Shown one piece after another: positions 53,440-64,000 of a DNA stretch of 64,000 nucleotides (the stretch's first letter is position 1; each line of letters starts with the position of its first letter). Below the pieces are notes generated by a model, which saw nothing but the letters and a program-made list of their open reading frames with translations, searched no databases and was not told the origin of the DNA. The position numbers and the translations under genes are program-made. Source of the stretch: Prionace glauca (lineage: Eukaryota; Chordata; Chondrichthyes; Carcharhiniformes; Carcharhinidae); contig CM075760.1 of assembly GCA_037974335.1 (NCBI GenBank), positions 42,722,103-42,786,102 of the forward strand, read 5' to 3'.

Positions 53440-56400
53440 GATTCGACAAGGTGGTTATCTCTGGGCTACTGCCTGAACCGAGGGCAGACGGGCGTAGGGT
53501 TGATAGGATAAAGGAAGTAAATGGGTGGCTCAGGGATTGGTGTGGGAGGAATGGGTTCGAATTTATGGGGCATTGGCACCAGTATTGGGGTAGGTGGGAC
53601 CTGTTCGGGCAGGATGGGGTTGGTCTGAATCATGCTGGGACCAGAGTGCTGGCGAATCGAGTAAAGAGGACTGTAGACAGGGCTTTAAACTAATTAGGGG
53701 GGGGGGAGGGTGCGAGGGTAGGTGACGCTATGAGGTCTAAAGTTAAGGATAGGGTACAGGTAAGGGAAGAGGCAAAGGATGTCCCAATTGGTGGCGTTAC
53801 GGCAAGTAGGGTCCAGGTGAAGGCTGGGATGAAAGCGCTTTATCTGAATGCACGAAGCATTCGGAATAAAGTGGATGAGCTGATGGCGCAGATCGACACA
53901 AATGGATACGATCTGGTGGCCATTACAGAGACGTGGCTGCAAGGTGACAGGGACTGGGAGATGAATGTACAGGGTTATCAAGTGTTTAGGAAGGATAGGC
54001 AGGAGGAAAGAGGGGGTGGCGTAGCTCTGCTGATTAAGGATAGTATCAAGGTGGTCGCAAGGGATGATATCGGAGCCAAGGAGCAGAAAGTGGAATCGTT
54101 GTGGGTGGAGATTAGGAACAGAAAAGGGAGGAAGACGCTAGTGGGTGTCGTCTATAGGCCCCCGAATAATGATCTGGAGGTGGGGCGGGCTGTTAACGCG
54201 CAAATAAGTGCAGCGTGCAGGAATGGGACGGCAGTAGTTATGGGAGATTTCAATCTGCATATTGATTGGTCGACCCATGTTGGACGAGGTGGGCTCGAGG
54301 AGGAGTTCTTGGAATGCTGCCGGGATAATTTCCTTGAATTATGTGTGTGTTGGAGCCGACGAGGGAGCGAGCTATCTTGGATCTGGTGCTATGAAATGAG
54401 GCGGGTAGAATTAGGGACCTTGCGGTGAAGGATCCTCTTGGAGAGAGTGATCACTGTATGGTGGAGTTTCTGGTGCAAATGGAGGAGGAGAAAGTGGGTT
54501 CCCAGACACGCGTCCTTTGTTTGAATAGAGGGGAGTATGGTAGGATGAGAGAAGAATTGGCGAATGTGGACTGGGGGAGCGCGTTGGAAGGTAGGTCTGC
54601 TGAGGAGCAGTGGAGGATCTTTAAGGAGATCTTTCTTGGTGCTCAGCAGAAATTTATTCCGATGGTTAAAAAGGACAGTAGGAGGAGAGGTAATAAGCCG
54701 TGGATAACGAAGGAGGTGAAGGAAAGTGTTAAATTAAAAGCGGAGGAGTTTAGAGTAGCTAAGAGCAGTAGGCGAGAAGAGGATTGGGAAAGGTTTAAAT
54801 GTCAACAAAGATTGACAAAGAAATTGATAAAGGAGGGTAGGAGAAGCTATGAGGCTGGGCTAGCACTTAATATAAAAAAGGATAGCAAGAGTTTTTATAA
54901 ATATATAAAAAGGAAGAGGCTGGCTAGGGTAAACGTTGGTCCTTTAGAGGATGAGAAAGGGGAGCTAGTGGTAGGGGATGGGGATATGGCTAAGGTCTTG
55001 AATAACTTTTTTGTTTCTGTCTTCACGGAGGAGGACGTGAATAATTTGCCGGGTGTTAGCGATGGAAAGGTGGTAGGAATGGAGGGTCTTAATGACATTA
55101 CTGTTACTAGAGAGGTGGTGCTCGACAGACTGGAGGGGCTTATTGTGGACAAGTCCCCAGGACCGGATGGAATGCATCCGAGGGTTCTGAACGAAATGGC
55201 GGAGGTGACAGTGGATGCTTTGGTGGTTATTTTCCAGACGTCGCTGGATTCCGGGGAAGTGCCAGAGATTGGAAAACGGCTAATGTTACGCCGTTGTTTA
55301 AGAAGGGTGCCAGGCAAAAGGCGGGGAATTATAGGCCGGTTAGTTTAACGTCTGTGGTAGGTAAAACGTTAGAAACCGTCATTAAGGAGGAAATAGCGAG
55401 GCATCTTGAGGGGAATTGCTTGATAGGGCGGACGCAACACGGTTTCATTAAAGGGAAGTCGTGTCTGACAAATTTACTGGAGTTCTATGAGGATGTGTCT
55501 AGGGCAGTAGATAGAGGAGAGCCGGTGGATGTGGTCTTTCTGGATTTTCAGAAGGCGTTTGACAAGGTACCTCACAAGAGGTTATTGCAGAAGGTCAGGG
55601 GACATGGAGTTGGGGGTAGGGTGTTAGCGTGGATAGAGGATTGGTTGTCAAATAGGAGGCAGAGAGTGGGGGTCAATGGATGCTATTCGGATTGGCGGTT
55701 GGTGACTAGTGGGGTGCCCCAGGAATCGGTTCTGGGGCCTCAGCTATTTACCATTTATATAGATGATCTGGAGGAGGGAACCGAGTGCAGGGTGTCGAAA
55801 TTTGCTGATGACACCAAGAATGGGGGAAAGGCAAATTGTGCGGAGAGTCTGCAGAAGGATCTAGATAGGCTGGGCGAATGGGCCAGGAAATGGCAAATGG
55901 AACTTAATGTTGGCAAGTGCGAGGTGGGCCACTTTGGTAGGAGGAATGGTAGGAAGGACTATTACTTACGGGGCGAAAAACTGCAGTAGGCGACGGTGCA
56001 GAGGGACCTCGGGGTCCTTGTGCATGAGTCGCAAAAACCCAGTTTGCAGGTGCAGCAGGTGGTCAGGAAGGCGAATGGGATGCTGGCCTTCATAGCGAGG
56101 GGGATTGAATATAAAAGTAGGGAGGTCTTGCTGCAGCTGTATAGGGCATTGGTGAGGCCGCAGCTGGAGTACTGTGTGCAGTTTTGGGCGCCGCACCTGC
56201 GCAAGGATATTTTGGCCTGGAGGGAGGTTTACTCGGCTGATACTGGAGTTGAGGGGATTGAGCTATGAGGAGAGGCTGAATAAACTAGGCTTGTACTCGT
56301 TAGAGTTAAGAAGAATGAGGGGAGATCTCATTGAGACGTATAAGATGATGAATGGGATGGATAGGATAGAGGTGGAGAGACTCTTCCCGCTCAAAAAAGA

Positions 56401-56720
56401 CAGTAGGACTAGGGGGCACAGCCTCAAGATAAAGGGGAGGCGGTTTAGAACAGAGTTGAGGAGGAACTTCTTCACTCAAAGGGTGGTGAATCTCTGGAAT
56501 TCTCTGCCCGTTGAAGTGGTGGAGGCTGCCTCGCTAAATATTTTTAAGAAACGGGTTGATGGGTTTTTGATAAGAGAAGGGATTAAGGGTTATGGGGAGA
56601 GGGCAGGAAGGTGGAGCTGAGTCACGACAGATCAGCCATGATCTTATTGAATGGCGGGGCAGGCTCGAAGGGCCAGATGGCCTACTCCTGCTCCTATTTC
56701 TTATGTTCTTATGAAATAAT
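53440..56720 (+). mobile_element. CR1 LINE, nearly full length
   Basis: The most complete non-LTR retrotransposon in the window. 53451-53690 encodes the C-terminal half of the ORF1 esterase (GLLPEPRADGRR, then GVGLNHAGTRVLA). ORF2 follows: endonuclease (LNARSIRNKVDEL, AITETWL, VVYRPPN, VVMGDFNLHIDW at 53820-54270; SDHCMVEFLV at 54440), then reverse transcriptase (SPGPDGMHPRVL, NYRPVSLTSVVGK, GFIKGKSCLTNL, VDVVFLDFQKAFDKVPH, KFADDTK near 55800), and the CR1 C-terminal region to 56620. Frame shifts near 54425, 55290 and 56200 and a stop near 55987 inactivate it. The 3' end is the TTCTTATGTTCTTATG terminus at about 56697-56713. It is 5'-truncated inside ORF1 and abuts a 52-bp minisatellite. Confidence 0.92.
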
Positions 56721-57275
56721 GGTGTTGAAGGCTGAGCTACGGTTAATAAATATGAGCCTGAAATAGATGTCTTTGTTATCTAGGTGTTCGAGAGTTGAGT
56801 GCAGGGCGAGAGAAATGACATCAGCTGTGGGCCTGTTGTTGCGGTAGGTGAAGTGCAGTAGATCCAGGCATTACTGGAGGTGGAATTAATTGGTGCCATG
56901 ATTAGACTTTCAAAGCACTTCACCATGATGGGTGTCAGAGCGACCTGACGATAGCCATTAAGGCACAGTGCTTTGCTTTTCTTTGGTACTGAGATTATGG
57001 TCATCCTCTTGAACCAGATATGGACCCCAGATTGTTGTAAATGGTTGAAAATGTATGCGAATCCACCCATCAACCCCCGTCCCCCCAAACGCCCCCCCCA
57101 CCCCATCTCCCCCTTCCTCCGTCACCTGATCCATGCAGGCTCTGAGTTCTCGTCCGGGTACCGCCCCTCCCCCACCCCCCGGGACAGTCGCTTTCCTTGT
57201 GTTGACCTTCGAGAAAGTTGCTCTGACGTCTGCAATGCTGACCTCATGGTTCATTCAAGGCTTCCAGAGTGGAGG
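56715..57275 (-). mobile_element. L2-type LINE, RT fragment
   Basis: Minus-strand RT segment: the 98-codon frame 57254-56958 starts near ADVRATFSKVNTRKATVPG; the frame 57106-56780 has FKRMTIISVPKKSKALCLNG, then YRQVALTPIMVKCFESLI. The segment ends at SSAFNTII, close to the 3' end of the full CR1. A C-rich expansion (57060-57180) disturbs it. Confidence 0.75.
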
Positions 57276-57884
57276 GTACGCATCGTTTCTGTAGTGTAGT
57301 AATCAACACATTCATCTCACGAAAGACTCATTTCAAACGCGGGTAGAAACATTTATACGCACTGTCAACCTCGGAATGAGGAAAAGAGCCATAATTCACA
57401 TTTATTGTTGGATATTAACTGAATACTGTATCTTACACTATGTTACATTTACCATTCTCCTTCACAGTTCTGTAAACCCTACAGAAACTTTCCTCACTGA
57501 TTCTCCTTTCTTGCTCTGACGGTTCAAAAAGATTCCCTCCAACTTGCACATTTCGGCTGATGGCTACTTATTTGTGTCAGATTATTAAAAGCTCCTGCAG
57601 CACCAAGTCCATTAATAACCGTCACTCGAAGGCACATTTCATTTTGTTTTAAATATGGAGTCCCAAACTGCACACAAAACAATGAATAACTGGAGCAAGA
57701 CCTCAAACATCTCAAACAATAACTCGGTGCTCAAGGCTGGAAGACAGAACATGCAACGGAAATACAAATGGTCATTCAAAGAACTTGACTTCCTTCATTC
57801 AATGAGGCAGTAACGCAAGTGTGATAACAATGCGTCGTTATACGCCACCATTGATAGGATCTAAATACATTTGGCAAATTGGTT

Positions 57885-58952
57885 CCAGAGTTGTCTGACT
57901 TGGATGGAGCAGGGGGTAATGGTCGAGGGCTGTTTTTCAGACTGAAAACCTACGTCCTGTGGATGCCGAAGGGTTCAGGGTCGGGGCACTTGCATCATTG
58001 ACCTATATAAATGATTTCAATTTGAATGTAAAGGCTTGTTTGGTAAGTTTGCTGATGATACAAACACTGGGTAGGAAGTAGATAGAGGCCTTGTGCCACA
58101 GGAGGATATAGATGGGCTGGTCGGATGGGTTGATCAATGGCCAATATAATTTGATCTGGATCAGTGTGAGGCGATGCTCTCGGACAGGAAAAACAAAGCA
58201 AGGGAATACATAATGAATGGCAGGAACCTGGGAAGTTTCGCAGGATCTTGGTGTCATGGTGTTCACTAATTTAACAAGATAGGTGGATGAAGCGTTTACT
58301 AAGGCTAAGATACACTAGCTCTTTCGCCGAAGCATAGAATTTAAGAGATCAGGGAGGTAATGCTGGAACAATATAAAACGATAGTTAGGTCACAGCTGCT
58401 TTATAGTGTGCAGTTTTGGAATCCACATGATAGGTGGGTTGTGATAACACTGGAAGTGGCGGGCAGCTGATTTACCAGGTTGTTGCCTTGGCTGATTGGA
58501 TAGAGATGGTTTATCTTTGGAGCAGAGGAGATTCGGATTTTTTGTGGGGGGGCGGGGTGGGGGGGGGGAGCGGAGTGGACGTGATTAAGATGTATAAAAC
58601 TAAGGGTCCCAACGAAAGTATACAGTAAGAAACTGTTTCACTTGATGGCGGGATCAGTGACTAGGAGTTAAAGATTTAAGGTAAGTAGCAGGAGGTTTAG
58701 AGGTGATGTGAGGGAAAAACCTTTCCACCCAGAGGGTGGTGGGAGTCTAAAACTCACTGCCTGAAAGGGTAGTTGAGGTAGAGACCCTCTTAACATTTAC
58801 AATGTATTTAGGTGTGTTTTTGCGGTGTCCAAGCACACAAGGCTATGGGCAAGTGCTGTAAATGGGGTTAGAATATGGAGTTGATTGTTTGAACGATGTC
58901 GGTGCGATTGGCCGAAGGGCCGTTTCTGTGCAGCAGCGCTCTGTGACTATTA
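57885..58952 (+). mobile_element. Old CR1, RT end to 3' end
   Basis: Plus-strand CR1, decayed: KFADDTN-like near 58040, the C-terminal region from 58200 to 58800 and a 3' end reading GGCCGAAGGGCCGTTTCTGTG, then CTCTGTGACTAT. A G-rich expansion is at 58540-58570. Confidence 0.75.
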
Positions 58953-58956
58953 TTGG

Positions 58957-59705
58957 GTACTTGTCCCAGTGAAAAATGACAAAGGGACTTGGGAATCTTT
59001 GTTCAAGATTATTTTAAGGTTGACGTGCAGATTTTTTCAGCAGTTATGAAGGTAAATGCAATGTTAGCATTCATGTCGAGAGGGCTAGAATACAAGAGGA
59101 GTGATGTACTTTTGAGACTGTATAAAGCTCTGATCAGATCCGATTTGGAATATTGTGAGTAGTATTAGGCCCCACACCTAAGGAAGGATGTGTTGGCCTT
59201 GAAAAGTGTCGAGAGGACTTTCACGAGAATGATCCTTGGAATGAAGAGTTTGTCATATGAGGAACGGTTGAGGACCCTGAGTCTGTACTCGTTAGAGTTT
59301 AGAAGGATGAGGGGGGTATCTTATTGAAACTTACAGGATATTGCGAGGCTTGGATAAAATGGACGTGGAGAGGACGCTTCCACCAGTAGGAAAAACTAGA
59401 ATCAGAGAGCACAACATCAGACTGAACAAACAGTTCATTAAAACAGAGAAGATGCATTTATTCAGCCAGGGAGTGGTGAAATTGTGGAACTCTTTGCTGC
59501 ACAAGGCTATGGAGGCCAGGTGATTGAGAATATTGAAGACAAAGATAGATCGGTTCATGATTCATAAGTGGGTCTGGGGTTATGGGGAAAAGGCAGGAAA
59601 TTGATGATGATAAAAATATCAGCCACGATTGAATGGTTGAGCAGATGCGATGGGTCGAGTGATCTAATTCTGCTCCTATGTCTTGTGGACTTATTATGGT
59701 CTTAT
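58957..59705 (+). mobile_element. CR1 C-terminal region and 3' end
   Basis: A second CR1 in the same direction directly after the last: QRDLGIFVQ-like start, LEYCE-like, YEERLRTLSLYSLEFRRMRG-like, then LDKMDVERTLPPVGKTRIRE, and the 3' tip around 59640-59705. Confidence 0.75.
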
Positions 59706-59779
59706 TTCTGATAACATCTCCCAATATGTCTTGGGATGAAATTATTTCATGTAGATTTGGAGGGCAGTATCTTCTGGGT

Positions 59780-60243
59780 TTTTACATTTCAGTGGTGGTG
59801 CATAACAGCAGACTAGGGGTGATACACCACCAAGCAGATAAAACATCGGGACTAAACCACCTACATGAACAGCAAGAACACGAAACTCGAGAAACTCGGT
59901 ATCCCAGCCGGCACCAACCACGCCTCCCCCAATACCACAGTAGAAAATAATACCGCTACAGGGAAGTCCATTGTCAACTTGTTGCACGACACCATTCAAC
60001 CAGACGAAATCAAAGTTCTCAGTCGAGGGTGCAATTTCTGCCCCCCCACCAAAATAGACCCCATTGGTCTTGCAGCAGGCATAGAGAGAATCATCAGGTG
60101 AATGAGGCCCCGGCAGTTCTTCAGCAAACCCCATGCTGCCAACTGCCAACCCAATGAGACAACCAAATTAACTCAGCTGATGAAAGAGCAGCGCTTTGAA
60201 AGTTCGTGATTCCAAATAAAGCTGTTGGACTTTAAACTGGTTT
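59780..60243 (+). mobile_element. Penelope-like element, RT N-terminal fragment
   Basis: 59865-60101 encodes KSIVNLLHDTIQPDEIKVLS followed by RGCNFCPPTKIDP, the start of the reverse-transcriptase region of Penelope-like elements (the VLSRGLNFCPT motif). It ends near 60243 with AAATAAAGCTGTTGGACTTT, the usual 3' terminus. The middle of the element is deleted. Confidence 0.7.
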
Positions 60244-60249
60244 AGTAAT

Positions 60250-60510
60250 CAAGTATCTGATTGGCTGATTCCATCATTTAGCAACCCTGTTTCTGATTGG
60301 CTGAGGAGGTCAGTTAGGAAATTACTCTCTAATTGGCTGAGGTGGTCGTTTAGCCATATAGTCCCTGATTGGCCGAGGCAGTCAATTAGCGATCTACCTT
60401 CTGATTAGCTGAAGTTATTTTTTAGCAATCCTCTCTCTGATTGGTTATGGCTGTTGTTAGGAATTTGGTCTTTGATTGTCTGAAATGGTCAGTTCTTGAT
60501 CCAGTGTCTT
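60250..60510. repeat. 36-bp tandem array with inverted CCAAT boxes
   Basis: Units start CTGATTGGCTGAGG; ATTGG or its variant falls at 60260, 60296, 60332, 60368, 60404, 60440, 60475 and 60511, a 36-bp period with a single 35. The last unit is split by the SINE and continues at 60853-60895. Confidence 0.93.
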
Positions 60511-60513
60511 ATT

Positions 60514-60852
60514 TGGGCGGCACGGTAGCACAGTGGTTAGCACTGCTGCTTCACAGCTCCAGGGTCTTGGGTTCGATTCCCGGCTCGGGTCACTGCCTGT
60601 GTGGAGTTTGCACATTCTCCTCGTGTCTGCGTGGGTTTTCTCCGGGTGCTCCGGTTTCCTCCCACAGTCCAAAGATGTGCGGGTTAGGTTCATTGGCTAT
60701 GCTAAAATTGCCCCTTAGTGTCCTGGGATGTGTAGGTTAGAGGGATTAGCAGGTAAAATGTGTAGGGATATGGGGATAGGGTCTGGGTGGGATTGTGTTC
60801 GGTGCAGACTCGATGGGCCGAAGGGCCTGTTTCTGCACTGTAGGGTTCTATG
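60514..60852 (+). mobile_element. SINE type b, full, TTCTATG tail
   Basis: The best SINE in the window: GGCGGCACGGTAGCACAGTGG (A-box region), GGTTCGATTCC (B box), full body and a tail GGGCCGAAGGGCCTGTTTCT ending GGGTTCTATG. CTTATT is duplicated on both sides (60508-60513 and 60853-60858). It sits in the eighth unit of the 36-bp array. Confidence 0.9.
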
Positions 60853-60902
60853 CTTATTAGCTGAGGAGGTCTGTTAATCATCCCAGGCTTATTGCTTGTC
60901 AC

Positions 60903-61804
60903 TCAGTTTTGTTTCTTCATTAAATTAATAATTGATGTAACCAGATATTTCACCGCGATTCTGATCTGCTCCCTGAATTTGGATTGAGTCACCGCATAAA
61001 TAAATGTGTTTGTGCAACAATTTAAATCCCGCAGCATAAATCCGACTGTTTGAAATGTATATTCAGGAATAGTGAGGTAAACTAATCCTCTCACATCTGC
61101 ATAGAAAAATTTTACAACATAAACTGACCAAAGCAGAATGAAAGCTCCGGATATGCTGAAGAGTAAAATCATTGACTTCTTTCTGCTTTCCATTTCTGGG
61201 TCCCTGCGATCATCTCCCTTATTCTGAGTCCTCAGTCCCTTCCGCACTCGACTGGTGACTAAAATGTGACTGACTGTTAGAGCATTAATCAGCAGGATTA
61301 AACTGAATGGGAGCAGTGGGGTCAAAACCTGATTAAACCAGTTAAAACCAATCCACCCAGGATCAGTCCAAGCGCTTGCCTTGGCAGCACAGCCCCACTT
61401 GGCATTGTCGATTATCAATTGAGGTTCAAATACAAAGTAGACGGGAATGTTTTTCAGAGAGAGCAGGACGCTGGTTGTTGCAAGAACTGCAGCTGCAGTT
61501 TTCCCAGTGCAATATTTAGTTTTCATTTTCTGACACCGAATAGCCACAAATCGATCAAAGGAGAAAGTGACAGTGAACCAGACAGAACAGTCTGCAGCTG
61601 AAGTCTCCAGGACAGCTTTAACCCGACACACAGATGTGAGGGACATGAAATTTAGGGGGAAATAATAATTATTTATGTAGTTGAGAATGGGGTTTATAAT
61701 GATGAACAGTAGATCCACCGCTGCCATAGCCACCAGGTAGCGGGTGGTGCAGGTGGAGAGCCCACATTTTCCCCGACTCAGGATCACAATTCCCAGTAAA
61801 TTAA
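60903..61804 (-). CDS. GPR139-like receptor C, exon 2
   Basis: Intact second exon (300 codons) of a third GPR139-like receptor, on the minus strand. The acceptor is a long pyrimidine run ending CTCACAG at 61810-61805, and the phase matches receptors A and B. Landmarks are VNLLGIVILSRGKCGLSTC (helix 1 and loop), LVAMAAVDLL, a helix-3 Cys (SVCRVKAVL), DCSVWFTVTFSFDRFVAI, EMESRKKS before helix 6, and LNCCTNTFIYAVTQSKFREQ in helix 7 and 8. It is clearly more diverged from A and B than they are from each other and is closer to the usual shark consensus. No exon 1 was found up to 64000; the upstream 2.2 kb holds only CR1 debris and CT-rich DNA, so exon 1 probably lies outside the window. The Met used by a simple ORF call (61859) is intronic. 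Confidence 0.87.
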
Positions 61805-61934
61805 CTGTGAGAAAAACAAGAAAAAAGAACCTAAAAATTAGTGAGTACATTTTCTCCATATCTGAACCGACTGTAAGAAGATTTCAACATCAGTCCAATG
61901 GGCAAGTCTTCTTGATGTGGCGCTGTTTGTTGGA

Positions 61935-62015
61935 GGAATTCAGTTAGAGATTAGCATTGCAGACTGGAAAGTAGCCAATGTAACACTGCAGATTACGCGG
62001 GGCTGGGGGCCAGAA
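61935..62015 (+). mobile_element. CR1 short fragment
   Basis: ADWKVANVTL-like stretch from the region upstream of CR1 RT motif 1, located 130 bp upstream of the receptor C acceptor on the opposite strand. Confidence 0.45.
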
Positions 62016-62629
62016 AGCTGTGAATTACACATCTCTCACTTTGATGGAGCAAATCTGCAAATTCTGATCACATAAATATTGTTGAGAGCTTGGATTTCTC
62101 ATATGACCTGTTTTACAGGATTACCTGGGACTGGACGGGCTTCCTAATAAGACCCGAAATGCACAGAAATGTGCCAGATATTGGCAATGTAATCTGCCTC
62201 CCTTCCTGCACCCAATTATAAAAGGCCACACTGGATTGAACATTTCTCTGGACTGGTCATCTGATGGATTTTGATGTAACTTCAGGATTATTCGTCCCCT
62301 TTCCAAATCTCTTCCTCATTCTGTCTTTTTCTCCCAGCCTTTCTATTTCTCGTTTCCAGATTTCTTGTTCTGTTTGTCTCTCCTTCCTTTCCCTCTCCCT
62401 GTCTCTGCATCTCCCTCGTTTCTTCCCTAATCTGACCGTTGCCATCCTCTTCCTCTCCTTTTGCCGTTTCTTCCCCAAACTCCAAATTTCTCTCCCATTC
62501 AATCTCTTTCCATTCCTAACACTCATTTTAGCTTTCTCCCCTTATTTATCAATCTCTCTTCAAATATTTCTCCCCCACTCTCCCTATATTTATTCTGTAT
62601 CTCTCCAACACCTCTCTTTCCTGCTGTTT

Positions 62630-63860
62630 AACATAGAATCATAGAAATTAGCAGCAGGAGGTGACCATTTGGGCCTCCGATCCTGCTTTGTCATTTTATC
62701 ACAATCATGGCTGATCGTCAAACTCAATAGCCTAATGCTACTTTCTCCCCATAACCTATGATCCCATTCACCCCGAATGCTGTATCTAGTCACCTTTTTA
62801 ATACACTGCATATTTTGACATCAACTTCCTGCGGGTATGAATTTCATAACGTCACCATTCTTCAGATAAAGTAATGGCTCCTCATCTCTACCTTAAATGC
62901 TCTACCCTGTATCCTCAGACTGTTATCCCTGGTTCTGGACAGTCCCACCATCGGGAACATCTGTTCTCGTCCTGTTAGAATTTTATGAGCCTGTATGAGA
63001 TACCCCCTCATTCATCTGAACTCCAGCGATAACAATCCTAATCTATCCAACTTCTCCTCATACATCAGTTCCGCCACCACTGGAATCAGCCTGGGGAGTC
63101 TGCACTCCCTCAAGAGCAAGGACATTCTTCCTCCGAGAAGAAGACAAAAACTGCACACAATACTCTAGGTTTGGCTTCACCAAGCTCCTATATAATTGTA
63201 AGACACATTCCTGCTCCTGTTCTCGGAACTTCTTGCCATGAAGGCCCACATACAATTTGCCTTCTGTGCTGTTTGCTACACCTCCATGCTTACGTTCAGC
63301 GACTGGTGCACATGGACACCCAGGATCCACTGAATACCCCTCTCTCCCAATTTACAGCCATTCAAGAAGTGATCTGCCTTCTTGTTTTTGCTTCCAAAGT
63401 GAATAACCTCACATTTATCCCAAGTACACTGCATCTGTCATTGATTTAAACACTCACCCAACCTATCCAGATCATGCTGATGGATCCCTGCATCCTCATC
63501 ACAGTTGTCTATCCCACCCAGGTTGATACTAATTGCAAATTTTGAGACGTTACATTTTGTTCACTCGTCAAATCATTAATAGATGTTGTAAATCTAGTGC
63601 CTCAGCATCGATCCCTGTAGTACAACTCTACTTACTCCTGTTAATTTGAAAAGGACCAATTAATTCCCACTGTTTGTTTCATCATTGCCAACTAGTTTTC
63701 AAACCATCTCAATTCACCTCTCCCCCGTCCCATCCCATATGCTTTAATCGTGTATAATAATTTCTTATATGGGATTTTGGCAAACGCTTTCTGAAAGTCC
63801 AAATATACCACTTTGACTGGCTCCCCCTTGTCAACTCCACTTACGATATTTTTAAACATG
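62630..63860 (-). mobile_element. Old CR1, RT to 3' end
   Basis: Minus-strand decayed CR1. The tip is near 62632-62720 (CATAGAATCATAGAAATTAG, ATCATGGCTGATC), the C-terminal region lies at 62870-63330 (frame 63330-63058 has LYRSLVKPNLEYCVQFLSS), then the RT to about 63860, bordered by CT-rich DNA. Confidence 0.72.
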
Positions 63861-64000
63861 TTTCTCCTCATCTCTCTCTATCTGTCTCCAGCATTTCTCT
63901 CTCACGCGCGTGCATGCTTACTCTCGATTCCAGTTTATCTCCCTCAGCATGTTTCCCTATCTCTCTGTCTCTCTCCATCCCAATCTCCACCCCCCCGAAA

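Noticed and set aside
60521-60600. Possible tRNA gene
   Set aside because: A and B boxes are present, but they form the head of a SINE followed by the full SINE body; no independent cloverleaf is supported.
61805-61859. N-terminus MEKMYSLIFRFFF for receptor C
   Set aside because: It is the polypyrimidine tract of the acceptor, translated.

Overview
The window is vertebrate genomic DNA, most likely from a shark or other elasmobranch. The reasons are three genes of the GPR139-like receptor type that I know from memory to be expanded in sharks, dense CR1 LINEs with 3' ends built on TTCTTATGTTCTTATG, two tRNA-headed SINE families typical of shark sequence, and Penelope-like elements. No prokaryotic genes, rRNA or CRISPR arrays are visible. 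Protein-coding host content is small; most of the rest is transposon debris and tandem repeats.

Host genes: receptor A (minus strand) has exon 1 at 38181-38268 and exon 2 at 35318-36225. The splice is read directly from GT/AG sites that restore an unbroken transmembrane helix 1. Receptor B (plus strand, exon 2 at 40558-41459) is an inverted, head-to-head copy of A exon 2 with its own splice acceptor but no exon 1 that I can find. Receptor C (minus, exon 2 at 60903-61804) is a more diverged paralogue whose exon 1 would lie beyond the window.

Layout: 1-7.4 kb holds scattered SINE and LINE pieces. 7.5-12.8 kb is a stack of minus-strand CR1s and SINEs, two CR1s keeping long open reverse-transcriptase frames. 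13.2-16.8 kb is an old CR1 interrupted by another LINE. 17-21.9 kb is mostly AT-rich DNA with a local duplication and microsatellites. 21.9-26.9 kb is an 84-bp satellite with a 23-unit higher-order period. 28.9-31.8 kb is an old near-complete CR1. 32.3-45.4 kb is a large inverted duplication: each arm carries a receptor exon 2, a CT-rich tract, a SINE and part of a Ty3/Gypsy fossil, and the spacer between the arms holds exon 1 of receptor A. 45.5-47.6 kb has two minisatellites. 47.6-52.4 kb mixes CR1, SINE and Penelope fold-backs with one CpG-rich segment. 53.4-56.7 kb is a nearly full-length CR1 with ORF1 esterase, endonuclease and reverse transcriptase. 57.9-60.2 kb has two older CR1s and a Penelope fragment. 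60.25-60.9 kb is a 36-bp tandem array of inverted CCAAT boxes directly downstream of receptor C, and 62.6-63.9 kb is an old CR1.

The most interesting feature is the geometry of receptors A and B. The only visible first exon lies in the spacer between two inverted arms, each bearing an alternative second exon at nearly the same distance. Insertions private to each arm (a Penelope fold-back in one, a CR1 with a further CR1 and a SINE nested in it in the other) give a readable order of events after the duplication.
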